A DNA stretch of 58,675 nt from contig SAAJ01000018.1 of NCBI GenBank assembly GCA_009929485.1, forward strand, positions 1 through 58,675, written 5' to 3'. Shown in pieces: positions 35,264 to 42,884 of this stretch. The translations under genes were made by a program, and so were the position numbers. The notes below the pieces were generated by a model. It was not told the DNA's origin. It saw only the letters and a list, made by a program, of their open reading frames with translations, and searched no databases. This stretch comes from Negativicutes bacterium. Its GTDB lineage: Bacteria; Bacillota; Negativicutes; Anaeromusales; Anaeromusaceae. Numbering within the stretch: position 1 is the first letter of the stretch; every line of letters begins with the position of its first letter.

Positions 35264-36163
35264 GTGCGCAACCACCCGCTAATTCTCATCGCAGATGACC
35301 AACCCATGCTGCGCCAAATGCTGCGCGATGCTTTAGCTTCAGAAGGCTATGAATTTATTGAAGCCAGCACCGGCCATCAGGCTATTGATCTTTTTCGCCA
35401 GCACAAACCGGACATCGTCCTCTTAGACGTCATCATGCCGGGCATCGACGGTCCCAATGCCTGTGCCGCCCTACGCGCACTCCCGGAGGGACACACAGTA
35501 CCCATTCTGATGATCACCGGCCGCGATGACGATCAAACCATCAACATCGCTTTTGCCGCCTGCGCTGATGATTACATCACTAAGCCTTGCAATATGTTGG
35601 TTCTGCGCCATCGGGTCAAACGCCTTTTAGAAGCGGAGCGGCATCGCAAGGTTATTGAGCAAATGGCTATGATCGACGGCCTCACCGGCCTTTTGAATCG
35701 CCGTATGCTTACGCAAAAGCTAACCCAAGCCATGCGCAACTCTCGCGACTCCAAAAAGCCCTTGAGTTTGATCCTCCTGGACATCGACCACTTCAAGAAA
35801 ATAAATGACACCTACGGCCACACCAGCGGCGACCAGGTGCTGCGAACTTTATCCGCACTTTTGCAAAAAGAAGTGGGAAAACAAGGCTTTGTCGGCCGCT
35901 ACGGCGGTGAAGAATTTATTATCGTCTTGCCTGACACCGTGGTACATGCCGCCTTTTCTGTGGCTTCCCGGGTGCTCGCCAAGCTTCAAAAGCTGCCCAT
36001 CGTTGTCGCTGACGCTCCGCAGCCTCTTTTTATTACCGCCAGCCTTGGCGTTACTCAGCTGCGTTATCAGCCACCAGATACCTTCGACGAATTCGTCAAG
36101 CGCGCGGATGAAGCTATGTACGAAGCCAAAACCCAAGGCCGATGCCGCGTCTGCCATGGCTAG
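35264..36163 (+). CDS. Response regulator with GGDEF domain
   Basis: 299 residues. A receiver domain (1-120, acidic pocket D11-D12, phosphoacceptor D55) is joined directly to a GGDEF domain whose active site GGEEF lies at 214-218. Unlike the other complete cyclases in the window it has no RxxD inhibitory site, so product feedback is probably absent. It starts at GTG with AGGAG upstream. It follows the hexokinase by 45 bases, possibly in the same transcript. No cognate kinase is adjacent. Confidence 0.92.
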   Translation: MRNHPLILIADDQPMLRQMLRDALASEGYEFIEASTGHQAIDLFRQHKPDIVLLDVIMPGIDGPNACAALRALPEGHTVPILMITGRDDDQTINIAFAACADDYITKPCNMLVLRHRVKRLLEAERHRKVIEQMAMIDGLTGLLNRRMLTQKLTQAMRNSRDSKKPLSLILLDIDHFKKINDTYGHTSGDQVLRTLSALLQKEVGKQGFVGRYGGEEFIIVLPDTVVHAAFSVASRVLAKLQKLPIVVADAPQPLFITASLGVTQLRYQPPDTFDEFVKRADEAMYEAKTQGRCRVCHG

Positions 36164-36165
36164 TT

Positions 36166-36329
36166 AAGGAACCACTAACTTATTCACAGCTCACGCCAAA
36201 ACGGACTTTTTTCCGCCAGGCCTTGTCAGAAAGCCTCGGTATAGCGCCGCTATGCCTGCGTTTTCTTTCGCGCCTGCCGAAAAACATTCTAGCCTTGGCG
36301 GAGTGTTCATTAAATTAGCGGCTCCTTTA
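36166..36329 (+). repeat. Family D inverted-end element, copy 1
   Basis: The left end AAGGAACCACTAACTTATTC pairs with the right end, whose complement reads AAAGGAGCCGCTAATTTAAT. The interior holds GTCAGAAAGCCTCGG followed by AGCGCCGCTATGCC. It matches 50562-50725 in the same orientation and 46324-46490 inverted. It begins three bases after the GGDEF stop codon. It encodes nothing and looks like a small non-autonomous mobile element. Confidence 0.8.
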
Positions 36330-36448
36330 AGTTTGGTATTTTTAAAAATCTTATTATTGGTCGTGGTTCTGCCGAGGCATAATCTGCTAAAAAAGACCGC
36401 TTTAAGTTGAAGAGTGAGTGAATTTAGCACTGGAGGGGAGGCAATTTT

Positions 36449-37399
36449 ATGAAAGCTATTGTTCTGGATCAGTTTGGAGGACCGGAAGTATTGCAGTTGC
36501 GTGATATGCCCCTGCCAGAGCCAGGACCTGGGGAAGTTCGCATTGCCGTGTACGCTGCCGGCGTCAATCCCGTGGACGCCAAAGTGCGCCAAGGAGCGCT
36601 TTACAATCGCCCCCAAGGTCAAGTGAAGCACACGATGCCTCTCATTCTCGGCTGGGATGCTGCAGGTATTATCGACGCCGTAGGCTCTTATACCAGCCAC
36701 TTCTCGGTAGGCGAGGCGGTATTTGTGCGCCCGGACATCCGCCGCAACGGAGCTTATGCGGAATATCTGGTGGTAGAAGAAAATCTTGTCGCCCCCATGC
36801 CCAGCAACCTCTCTTTTGTTGAAGCCGCTTCCCTTCCCCTGGTCGGACTCACGGCCTGGCAGGCCCTTCTAGAAGCAGGCGGACTGCAGGAAGGCTGGAA
36901 GGTATTCATTCATGGCGGCAGCGGCGGTGTCGGTTCGCTGGCCATTCAACTTGCCAAAGCCTACGGCGCTTGGGTCAGCACGAACGCCAGCCGTGACAAT
37001 CTCGACTTCGTCCGCTCCCTCGGCGCTGACGAAGCTTTGGATTATGCATCTGACGAAGAATCCTCTCAGCATGGCTCTTTTGACTTGGTGCTCGATACGC
37101 GCGGCGGCGAAGCCGGCCGCAACAGCTATCAAATGCTCCGCCCAGAAGGCATTTTAGTCTCCCTCATCAGCAAACCGGATGAGCAGCTGATGGAGAAATT
37201 TGAGGTCCAGGCTCATTATGTATTCATGCAGCCCAATGGCGAACAGTTGGCCGCCATTGGCCGTTTGGCCGAACAGGGCCTAATCCGCCCCCAAGTCAGC
37301 CAAGTTCTTCCCTTAGAGCAGGCGCAAAAAGCCCACGAACAGATCGAAACCGGGCATACGCGCGGCAAGATCGTCCTGCAGGTGCGAAGTGAAGAATAG
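36449..37399 (+). CDS. NADP-dependent quinone oxidoreductase-like alcohol dehydrogenase
   Basis: 316 residues of the zinc-independent MDR superfamily. The N-terminal GroES-like domain (FGGPEVLQLRDMPLPEPGPGEV) is followed by the nucleotide-binding fold with VFIHGGSGGVGSLAIQLAKAYGA (about 152-174). The zinc-ligand cysteines of classical alcohol dehydrogenases are absent, as in QOR/zeta-crystallin types. It reduces quinones or activated double bonds with NADPH; the substrate is unknown. GGAGGGGAGG precedes the ATG. A strong hairpin at 37703-37740 closes the region downstream. Confidence 0.92.
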   Translation: MKAIVLDQFGGPEVLQLRDMPLPEPGPGEVRIAVYAAGVNPVDAKVRQGALYNRPQGQVKHTMPLILGWDAAGIIDAVGSYTSHFSVGEAVFVRPDIRRNGAYAEYLVVEENLVAPMPSNLSFVEAASLPLVGLTAWQALLEAGGLQEGWKVFIHGGSGGVGSLAIQLAKAYGAWVSTNASRDNLDFVRSLGADEALDYASDEESSQHGSFDLVLDTRGGEAGRNSYQMLRPEGILVSLISKPDEQLMEKFEVQAHYVFMQPNGEQLAAIGRLAEQGLIRPQVSQVLPLEQAQKAHEQIETGHTRGKIVLQVRSEE

Positions 37400-37559
37400 A
37401 ACATGAGTAGATGGAGTAAAGGGAGGGCTCGACGGGGTTGGATTGAACAAGAGTCGCGACGAGAAAACCGGCGACGGCGCTGGATGCGCCTAGTGCCGGA
37501 TGCGCCATGGAAGGAGAAGCATCCGGTCTCCAACAGAAAAATGAGGGTTACGGGGTACT
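37400..37559 (+). repeat. Family B repeat, long composite copy
   Basis: AACATGAGTAGATGGAGT leads into the CTCGACGGGGTTGGATTGAA segment seen at 6630, then GAACAAGAGTCGCGACGAG, a GCGACGGCGCTGGATGCGCC segment that also occurs inverted at about 53850, and finally ATGAGGGTTACGGGGTAC. Directly adjoins the quinone oxidoreductase stop codon. Confidence 0.75.
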
Positions 37560-37586
37560 AATAATAATAAATGAAGGTCCAACAAT

Positions 37587-37695
37587 AAAAACCCTTTCGC
37601 GTCTTTCGTGTGTTTCGCGGTTCGTTATCAACGTCCTGCCAAATTATTATCCAACCGCGAAAATCGCGAAACACACGAAATATAAATTCTGGTAT
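37587..37695 (+). repeat. Family C element, copy 1
   Basis: AACCCTTTCGCG, TTCGCGGTTCGTTATC and a closing TATAAATTCTGGTATA also appear in the same order at 54354-54444. In this copy CGTGTGTTTCGCGGTT is inverted as AACCGCGA...CGCGAAACACACG, giving a long hairpin. Confidence 0.75.
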
Positions 37696-37702
37696 ATTCA
37701 AA

Positions 37703-37740
37703 AGGCTGTAGAAAACTTAGCGACAAGTTTTCTACAGCCT
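37703..37740. terminator. Bidirectional terminator
   Basis: AGGCTGTAGAAAACTT and its perfect complement are separated by AGCGAC, giving a 16-bp stem. T-rich DNA follows on both strands, serving the convergent quinone oxidoreductase and secreted-protein genes. Confidence 0.88.
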
Positions 37741-37766
37741 CAACTTTTTATTTTTTGGCATTCTTC

Positions 37767-38624
37767 TCAGGATAACAGATGCCGCAAGTAAGCTTCCTTG
37801 AGACGATCCACCACTTTTAGGTAGCGTTCGGTCATCATGCTTTCACCGCGCACACCGGCTGCCAGTTGCACGCTCAGCCAATACAGATCAATCCCTGGCC
37901 GCAAATCGCTTACCAAACGCAAATAGGCAGCTTTGCGCACTAAGCGCACTTCCTCCTGTACGCCCCGATCCATGTCTAGCTGCTTCAAGCCTTCTAAAAT
38001 TACCGTTGCCGAAGAACGAGGCAGTAACTGCAAATAGAAAGGAACGCTCTGGCTTTCAGTCTGCCAAAAATAGCGCCGCCCCTCAGACAACAACGAAACC
38101 TCTTGCGGCTGCAGACGCACCCAGCCGCCTTCTCCCTGTTTTTGCAGTACAACGCCGCCTTGCTCATCACGAACCGTTACAAGGCTCTTGGGTTCGCCTA
38201 CCCAGACCAAATCCACACTATACCCTGGCAGCAGCGATGCCGCCGTTCCTGGGCGCAGCACCGTATCTTCGCGGCTATACGCAAGCCCCTGCAGCGGTTC
38301 TTTGCGCAGATACTCCACATATTGCGGCACTACCGTCCACAAGGAATCAAAGGTAACCTCCTGGGGCTGCAAAATTACGCCGCCCCCTTCTCGAGGCTGT
38401 GCTTGCGCCAAGGGGTGCAGCACCAACGGCAGCTTAGATAATGCGCCTCCAATGAGAATATCTCCCGCTACCAATGGCATATCTTCCTGCGCTGGAATGG
38501 CCGCGCCTTGATGTATTACTTTCCAACCAGCCACATTGCCTGTCACATATGCTAGTGGTGGAGCTGCATAAGAAATACTGCACCAACAAAGCAAGAAAGC
38601 TAAAACTACCCCGCATCTGCCCAT
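37767..38624 (-). CDS. Secreted protein of unknown function, weakly FecR-like
   Basis: 285 residues. A clear signal peptide ends at about CSISYA (residues 15-20). The first part (AYVTGNVAGWKV, then LVAGDILIGGALSKLPLVL) follows the FecR-like pattern of short beta strands around a GD turn; the rest is unassigned and ends in amphipathic helices. The ribosome site is weak (GGGGGCGG). It is divergent from the MarR gene. The function cannot be stated; a cell-envelope or ligand-binding role is possible. Confidence 0.65.
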   Translation of the reverse strand: MGRCGVVLAFLLCWCSISYAAPPLAYVTGNVAGWKVIHQGAAIPAQEDMPLVAGDILIGGALSKLPLVLHPLAQAQPREGGGVILQPQEVTFDSLWTVVPQYVEYLRKEPLQGLAYSREDTVLRPGTAASLLPGYSVDLVWVGEPKSLVTVRDEQGGVVLQKQGEGGWVRLQPQEVSLLSEGRRYFWQTESQSVPFYLQLLPRSSATVILEGLKQLDMDRGVQEEVRLVRKAAYLRLVSDLRPGIDLYWLSVQLAAGVRGESMMTERYLKVVDRLKEAYLRHLLS

Positions 38625-38718
38625 TGCTTCCGCCCCCAGTTCTTCTATTTTCCCTTTTATTTCGGCGTCCTTGCAGCAACCCCCTCTCCGGCTGGGAAAA
38701 AAACAGATTTTGTATTAT

Positions 38719-38740
38719 AATAAAGTCAGCTGATTTTATT
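38719..38740. promoter_or_regulatory. MarR operator overlapping the -10 box
   Basis: A 22-base near-perfect palindrome with outer halves AATAAA and TTTATT around TCAGCTGA. It overlaps a TATAAT box at 38716-38721 and ends 17 bases before the MarR start codon, the usual place for autorepression. Confidence 0.65.
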
Positions 38741-38756
38741 GCAAAGGACGAATGCC

Positions 38757-39260
38757 ATGGGTTATTATGATTTGAGCCACAGCATGGGACGCTGGATCTC
38801 CTTCATTTATCGAATGTCCCAATCCTATGTGGATCAATATTTCAAACGCTACAATCTCAGCAGCGGTCAGTTTGCATTTCTCTTGCTGCTCTACCGTGAA
38901 GACGGACGCAAGCAAGATGATCTGGCCAAAGCCATTGACATGGACAAGGGAACTACCGCCAGAGCGCTGGCCAAGCTGGAAGCATCCGGCTACATTGTCC
39001 GCATCCGCGACGAAAAGGACCGCCGCGTCCTGCGGGTGCATTTGACGGACAAAGCCCGTGAAGTGCGCAAGCCTATTTACGATGTACTGCATCGCTGGAA
39101 CGAAGTCTCCGTCCTCGGCCTGACGCCGGAAGAAAATCAAACACTCCTAACGCTGCTGCGCAAAGTCAGCCTAAACATCCGCGACCAGAAAGAGCGCGGC
39201 TGGCAAGCGCCCTTGCGCGACGCTTCCGAGCTTCTGGAAGAGTCCCCCAAAAAAGACTAG
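38757..39260 (+). CDS. MarR family transcriptional regulator
   Basis: 167 residues with the winged helix-turn-helix of MarR proteins: YNLSSGQFAFLLLLYREDGRKQDDLAKAI, the recognition helix DKGTTARALAKLEASGYI, and the wing DEKDRRVLRVHLTDKA. Dimerisation helices lie at both ends. MarR proteins usually repress exporters or redox genes and release DNA on binding phenolic compounds. ATG 38757 has AAAGGA eight bases upstream; an earlier TTG does not. A palindrome overlapping its own promoter suggests autoregulation, and the divergent secreted-protein gene may share control. Confidence 0.92.
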   Translation: MGYYDLSHSMGRWISFIYRMSQSYVDQYFKRYNLSSGQFAFLLLLYREDGRKQDDLAKAIDMDKGTTARALAKLEASGYIVRIRDEKDRRVLRVHLTDKAREVRKPIYDVLHRWNEVSVLGLTPEENQTLLTLLRKVSLNIRDQKERGWQAPLRDASELLEESPKKD

Positions 39261-39274
39261 CAAAAAACTCGATC

Positions 39275-39313
39275 AAAAAGAGCGCTATGCCTCAACGGCA
39301 TGCGCTCTTTTTT
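39275..39313. terminator. Bidirectional terminator between MarR and hemerythrin genes
   Basis: AAAAAGAGCGC-TA-TGCC pairs with GGCATGCGCTCTTTTT around TCAAC, with T runs in both directions. Confidence 0.88.
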
Positions 39314-39319
39314 ACTATC

Positions 39320-39724
39320 TCACTGAGCCCGAACTGACTGGCCCACTTTCTTATCTTCACCAACAATATGGTCAATCAGCCAATTGGCGATAAAATCCAT
39401 AATCTGTACAAGGTACGCCTCTTGATTTTCGTCTACAGCGGACAAATCCACCGCTTCCACCTGCGCCAAAAAATTTTGGTGCAATATTTTATGCGAAAAG
39501 CGTTTTTTATACCTTGCTTTTTGCATAAGCCCTTCTTCAAAATGAAAATGATACACCGTATACTCTTTCAGTTCCTGTAAAATTTCTACAATCTGGTCAT
39601 ACTTATCAAGCGCTAGTTCATTACGCATTAATTCGTATACCCGATTGGCAATATCGATTAGTTTCTGATGCTGTTCATCAATTTCCGCCACGCCTACTTC
39701 ATATTCTTCTTTCCATTGCAACAT
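39320..39724 (-). CDS. Bacteriohemerythrin
   Basis: 134 residues of the four-helix hemerythrin fold. The di-iron ligand pattern is present: H in IDEQHQKL, HxxxE in YHFHFEEGLM, H in KILHQNFL, and HxxxD in WLIDHIVGEDK. These proteins bind oxygen reversibly and may buffer or sense O2 in anaerobes and microaerophiles. Length is normal for a free-standing domain. It is followed on its 3' side by a terminator shared with the MarR gene. Confidence 0.93.
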   Translation of the reverse strand: MLQWKEEYEVGVAEIDEQHQKLIDIANRVYELMRNELALDKYDQIVEILQELKEYTVYHFHFEEGLMQKARYKKRFSHKILHQNFLAQVEAVDLSAVDENQEAYLVQIMDFIANWLIDHIVGEDKKVGQSVRAQ

Positions 39725-39831
39725 TTGCTAACACCCTTTCCGCCGCACATCCTGAGCCGATTTTAAACTGACTTGATTATACCATACATCCCCTGAACAT
39801 TTCCAAATAAATTCTTAATTAGTTTTCATTA

Positions 39832-40235
39832 TTAAATGCTTTGCTTAACCTTTATCTCTTCCTCATACCAAGCAACGCCATTGCCTCCCTGGCTCTTTAC
39901 ACGATACATCGCCAAATCGGCCAATTGTACCAGTTCATCCCAACTGCTGGTACGCTTCTCCGACATGGCCAAACCCAAACTTACGGTTGTCTGAATGATC
40001 TTACCCGCCCCCACGGAACAAGCACATTGCATACAACGATAGAGAAAAAATCAGGTATCGCGTAACGCAACGCCAGCAACGCCGTACCCAGTAAAAAAAG
40101 CAGCTGACTTACGCTCCAAAAGCCAGTAATATTGAGCATCGAAGACGTATAGCGCCACGCCATCAGCATAACCAAGCTGTTAACGCCAGCCACCAACATT
40201 AGGGAAATTACAAGCATTCTCAAGTCCAATTGCAT
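39832..40235 (-). pseudogene. GGDEF protein remnant with internal deletion
   Basis: From ATG 40235 the frame encodes two membrane helices (LVISLMLVAGVNSLVMLMAW, then a second around LLFLLGTALLALRY), followed by IPDFFSIVVCNVLV, as in multi-helix sensor GGDEF proteins. It then runs into an unrelated out-of-frame tail and stops at 39981. In another frame, from about 40010 to 39832, the end of a GGDEF domain is readable: TTVSLGLA, LADLAMYRVKSQGGNGV. The missing middle, including the GGDEF motif, would be about 250 residues. The locus cannot make an active cyclase. Confidence 0.8.
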
Positions 40236-40410
40236 CGCACAACTCCTATTTGCTCGCTCCAGACTTCCACAACCGTTTCAGCCCCTATCCCCTGCTTCTA
40301 GTTTTTGCTGAAATGATTTTCACATTGCTTTGAATCAACGCATTTTCTCCTTTCCTATATTCCCGTTCACACCTAAAAGTCCTGTAGTAATGGGTACTAT
40401 GTCTCAAAAA

Positions 40411-40443
40411 AAGCAAGCTGTTTGCCAGGCAAACAGCTTGCTT
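40411..40443 (-). terminator. Terminator after pdxT
   Basis: A 16-bp perfect inverted repeat AAGCAAGCTGTTTGCC with a one-base centre, followed on the minus strand by TTTTTTTGAG. It lies about 20 bases after the pdxT stop. Confidence 0.9.
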
Positions 40444-40461
40444 CGAAAACGTATTCTTTCT

Positions 40462-41037
40462 TCATTCGGTTACCATCTTCAAAAAATATTGATGAATGCG
40501 ATCATCATTAGTCAGCTCCGGATGAAAAGAGGTTGTCAAAATCTTTCCTTGGCGAGCGATGACCGCCTTGCCGTTAACCTCCGCCAAGACTTGCACGTCC
40601 GGCCCCACCTTTTCTAGATAGGGCGCGCGAATAAACACGGCGCGAATAGGCTTCTCACCGGCTTCCATCTCCGGCACAAACAAATCCGCTTCAAAGCTTT
40701 CCCGCTGCCTCCCAAAGGCATTGCGCCGCACCCTAGCGCCAAAAAGCCCCAGACGCGGCTGATCGCTGCCGATAATATCCCGGCAAAGAAGAATCATACC
40801 GGCGCAAGTTCCGTAAATGGCCATGCCTTCTGCATAACGTTCTTGAATTTTTTCCAGCAAGCCAAACTTCACCATCAGCTTGCCGATGGTCGTACTTTCC
40901 CCTCCCGGCAAAACCAGACCATCCAATCCTTCCAACTCCTCCGTCTTGCGCACTTCGCAGACTTTTGCCCCACAGCGTTCCAGCATCTGCTTATGCTCTC
41001 GAAAAGCGCCCTGCAGCGCCAATACCCCGATTTTCAT
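40462..41037 (-). CDS. pdxT: Pyridoxal 5'-phosphate synthase glutaminase subunit PdxT
   Basis: 191 residues of the class I glutamine amidotransferase type. The nucleophile cysteine is in AIYGTCAGMILL, the GGESTTIGKL block follows LPG near residue 48, and the catalytic His-Glu pair is in SFHPELT near the end. It releases ammonia from glutamine and channels it to PdxS. The start was set to ATG 41037, where the PdxT sequence (MKIGVLALQGAFREH) begins, five bases after the pdxS stop. The weak ribosome site suggests coupling to pdxS translation. Confidence 0.95.
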   Translation of the reverse strand: MKIGVLALQGAFREHKQMLERCGAKVCEVRKTEELEGLDGLVLPGGESTTIGKLMVKFGLLEKIQERYAEGMAIYGTCAGMILLCRDIIGSDQPRLGLFGARVRRNAFGRQRESFEADLFVPEMEAGEKPIRAVFIRAPYLEKVGPDVQVLAEVNGKAVIARQGKILTTSFHPELTNDDRIHQYFLKMVTE

Positions 41038-41041
41038 CGTT

Positions 41042-41923
41042 CTACCAGCCGCATTCCTGCATGCGCTCATGTGCAGGAATCACGTCAATCTCAATACCGA
41101 CCATGGCCTCTCCCAAATCGCGAGAGATTTCCGCCAACATCTTCGGATCGTTATAATACGTAGTCGCCGCTACGATGGCCTTGGCCCGTTTCACAGGGTC
41201 CCCGGATTTAAAAATGCCGGAGCCCACAAACACGCCGTCACAACCAAGCTGCATCATCAGTGCGGCGTCAGCCGGGGTGGCGATACCGCCGGCGGCAAAG
41301 TTAACTACCGGCAACCGTCCTAATTTGCGGACTTCCCAGACTAGCTCCAAGGGAGCTGCTATATTTTTAGCAAACGAGGCCACTTCTTCTTCCGGCAAAT
41401 TTTGCAGCACTCGAATTTCACTGGAAACCATACGCATATGCTTGACCGCTTCTACTACATTACCCGTTCCGGGTTCTCCTTTGGTGCGAATCATGGCCGC
41501 GCCCTCGCCAATACGCCGCAGCGCTTCGCCTAAGTTTTTAGCTCCGCAAACAAAAGGTACCTTAAAATTATGTTTATTGATGTGAAACTTGTCGTCTGCA
41601 GGCGTAAGAACTTCGCTCTCGTCAATATAATCCGCCCCCAGAGCTTCTAAAATCTGCGCCTCTACAAAATGCCCAATCCGCGCCTTAGCCATGACCGGAA
41701 TGGTGGCCACTTCCATAATCCGCTGCACCACCGCAGGATCCGCCATGCGGGCGACGCCGCCAGCAGCCCGGATATCCGCAGGAACCCGCTCCAGAGCCAT
41801 AACGGCGCAAGCACCAGCTTCTTCTGCAATTTTCGCCTGCTCTGGCGTAGTTACATCCATAATTACGCCGCCTTTGAGCATCTCCGCTAAACCGGCTTTC
41901 ACTCGAAAAGTTCCTTCTTGCAT
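41042..41923 (-). CDS. pdxS: Pyridoxal 5'-phosphate synthase lyase subunit PdxS
   Basis: 293 residues, full family length and very well conserved. It forms the (beta/alpha)8 barrel that makes PLP from ribose 5-phosphate, glyceraldehyde 3-phosphate and ammonia. Diagnostic segments include MKGG-like [41 protein letters not shown], the catalytic lysine in AKARIGH, and [28 protein letters not shown] precedes the ATG. It is first in the pdxST operon, which ends at the hairpin 40411-40443. Confidence 0.97.
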   Translation of the reverse strand: MQEGTFRVKAGLAEMLKGGVIMDVTTPEQAKIAEEAGACAVMALERVPADIRAAGGVARMADPAVVQRIMEVATIPVMAKARIGHFVEAQILEALGADYIDESEVLTPADDKFHINKHNFKVPFVCGAKNLGEALRRIGEGAAMIRTKGEPGTGNVVEAVKHMRMVSSEIRVLQNLPEEEVASFAKNIAAPLELVWEVRKLGRLPVVNFAAGGIATPADAALMMQLGCDGVFVGSGIFKSGDPVKRAKAIVAATTYYNDPKMLAEISRDLGEAMVGIEIDVIPAHERMQECGW

Positions 41924-42088
41924 CGTACTTCCTCCTATTACTTCCCGCAGCGAAAAGTTAACAGTTCCGCCTCAGGTCTCTTTAAAAATCAAGCGTTTTG
42001 CAAAACACAACTGTAGTATAAATCAATTCTGGACCTATTAAAATATACAGAAATATCATTTTAAACAAGTACAGTTTTAAAAGAAATA

Positions 42089-42126
42089 AGGCTGCAGCCA
42101 ACTTTTTCAAAAGTTTAGCCACAGCC
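42089..42126 (-). terminator. Probable terminator after the dinucleotide-binding protein gene
   Basis: GGCTGCAGCC..ACTTTT pairs imperfectly with AAAAGTTTAGCCACAGCC. The minus strand continues TTATTTCTTTT. Stem has a few mismatches. Confidence 0.6.
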
Positions 42127-42148
42127 CTAACCAATTTGCTAATGCCTT

Positions 42149-42841
42149 TTATGCAGTTCCTTCGGAACTTTTTTTCAATTGCCGTACAATATCCCGTGCA
42201 AAAGGCCCCAAATCTCCTGCCGCATAGGCCTTTAGCGTACCTGCCGCCACTTGGCTTATTGCGCTTTGAATCACAGCGGGATCACAAACGTCCAGCTTAT
42301 GGCGCAGCGTGCTCTCAATATGCACTGCCGCCTCCAGCGCCGCCTGCGTAGCAATGCGGTTGATTTCCGTCACTACATCCGCCACGCCTACGCAAGTTTT
42401 GCCTACCGAAGAAAAAAGCTCCTTCGCCAAAGCAACCAGTTTCTCCGGACCTTGATCGATCACAATCACCGGGTGCTCCCCTTGAGCCATATGATCCGCC
42501 TGTCCGACAATTTTTACCCCCAACGAACGCAGCGGCTCTTCGGTAGCTACATCCAGCTGTTTGCGGCTTAATGCCGTTGCCACGGAAAGCACGGCATAAG
42601 GACGCTCCAGCTTGGCTAGCGTATTTAAAGCCTGCGCCGCCACAGGTCCCGGCACCGCCAAGACAACGATCGCCTCCTCCGGCAACTGCTCTTTGGCTGC
42701 AACCGCTGCCACGCCCAATTCCGCCGCCGCTTCCTGCGCTACCTTTTCATCTCGGTCAAAAAAGACAATCTCATGCTGGTTCTTCCACAATATTCCTAGC
42801 GCACGCCCTAACCGACCTGCACCGATAATGATAATTCTCAT
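42149..42841 (-). CDS. NAD(P)-binding protein, pyrroline-5-carboxylate reductase-like
   Basis: 230 residues. The Rossmann motif GxGxxG is seen at IIIGAGRLGRALG near residue 5, followed by VFFDRD, an acidic residue at the end of strand two. VVLAVPGPVA near residue 60 resembles the F420-dependent NADP oxidoreductase/ProC superfamily. The C-terminal helical part (VTEINRIATQAALEAAVHIES) fits a dimerisation domain. Length is close to ProC (265) but short, and the ProC C-terminal signature is not evident. It probably reduces an imine or keto acid; the substrate is unknown. Confidence 0.75.
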   Translation of the reverse strand: MRIIIIGAGRLGRALGILWKNQHEIVFFDRDEKVAQEAAAELGVAAVAAKEQLPEEAIVVLAVPGPVAAQALNTLAKLERPYAVLSVATALSRKQLDVATEEPLRSLGVKIVGQADHMAQGEHPVIVIDQGPEKLVALAKELFSSVGKTCVGVADVVTEINRIATQAALEAAVHIESTLRHKLDVCDPAVIQSAISQVAAGTLKAYAAGDLGPFARDIVRQLKKSSEGTA

Positions 42842-42854
42842 TTCGCCGCCTCCC

Positions 42855-42884
42855 TTAGGGAACCACTAATTTTTATGAATTACG
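42855..42884 (-). repeat. Solo family D end overlapping a stop codon
   Basis: AGGGAACCACTAATTTTTAT resembles the left end of D copy 1 (AAGGAACCACTAACTTATTC). It overlaps the stop codon of the TPR gene, so the last residues of that protein come from the repeat. Confidence 0.5.
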
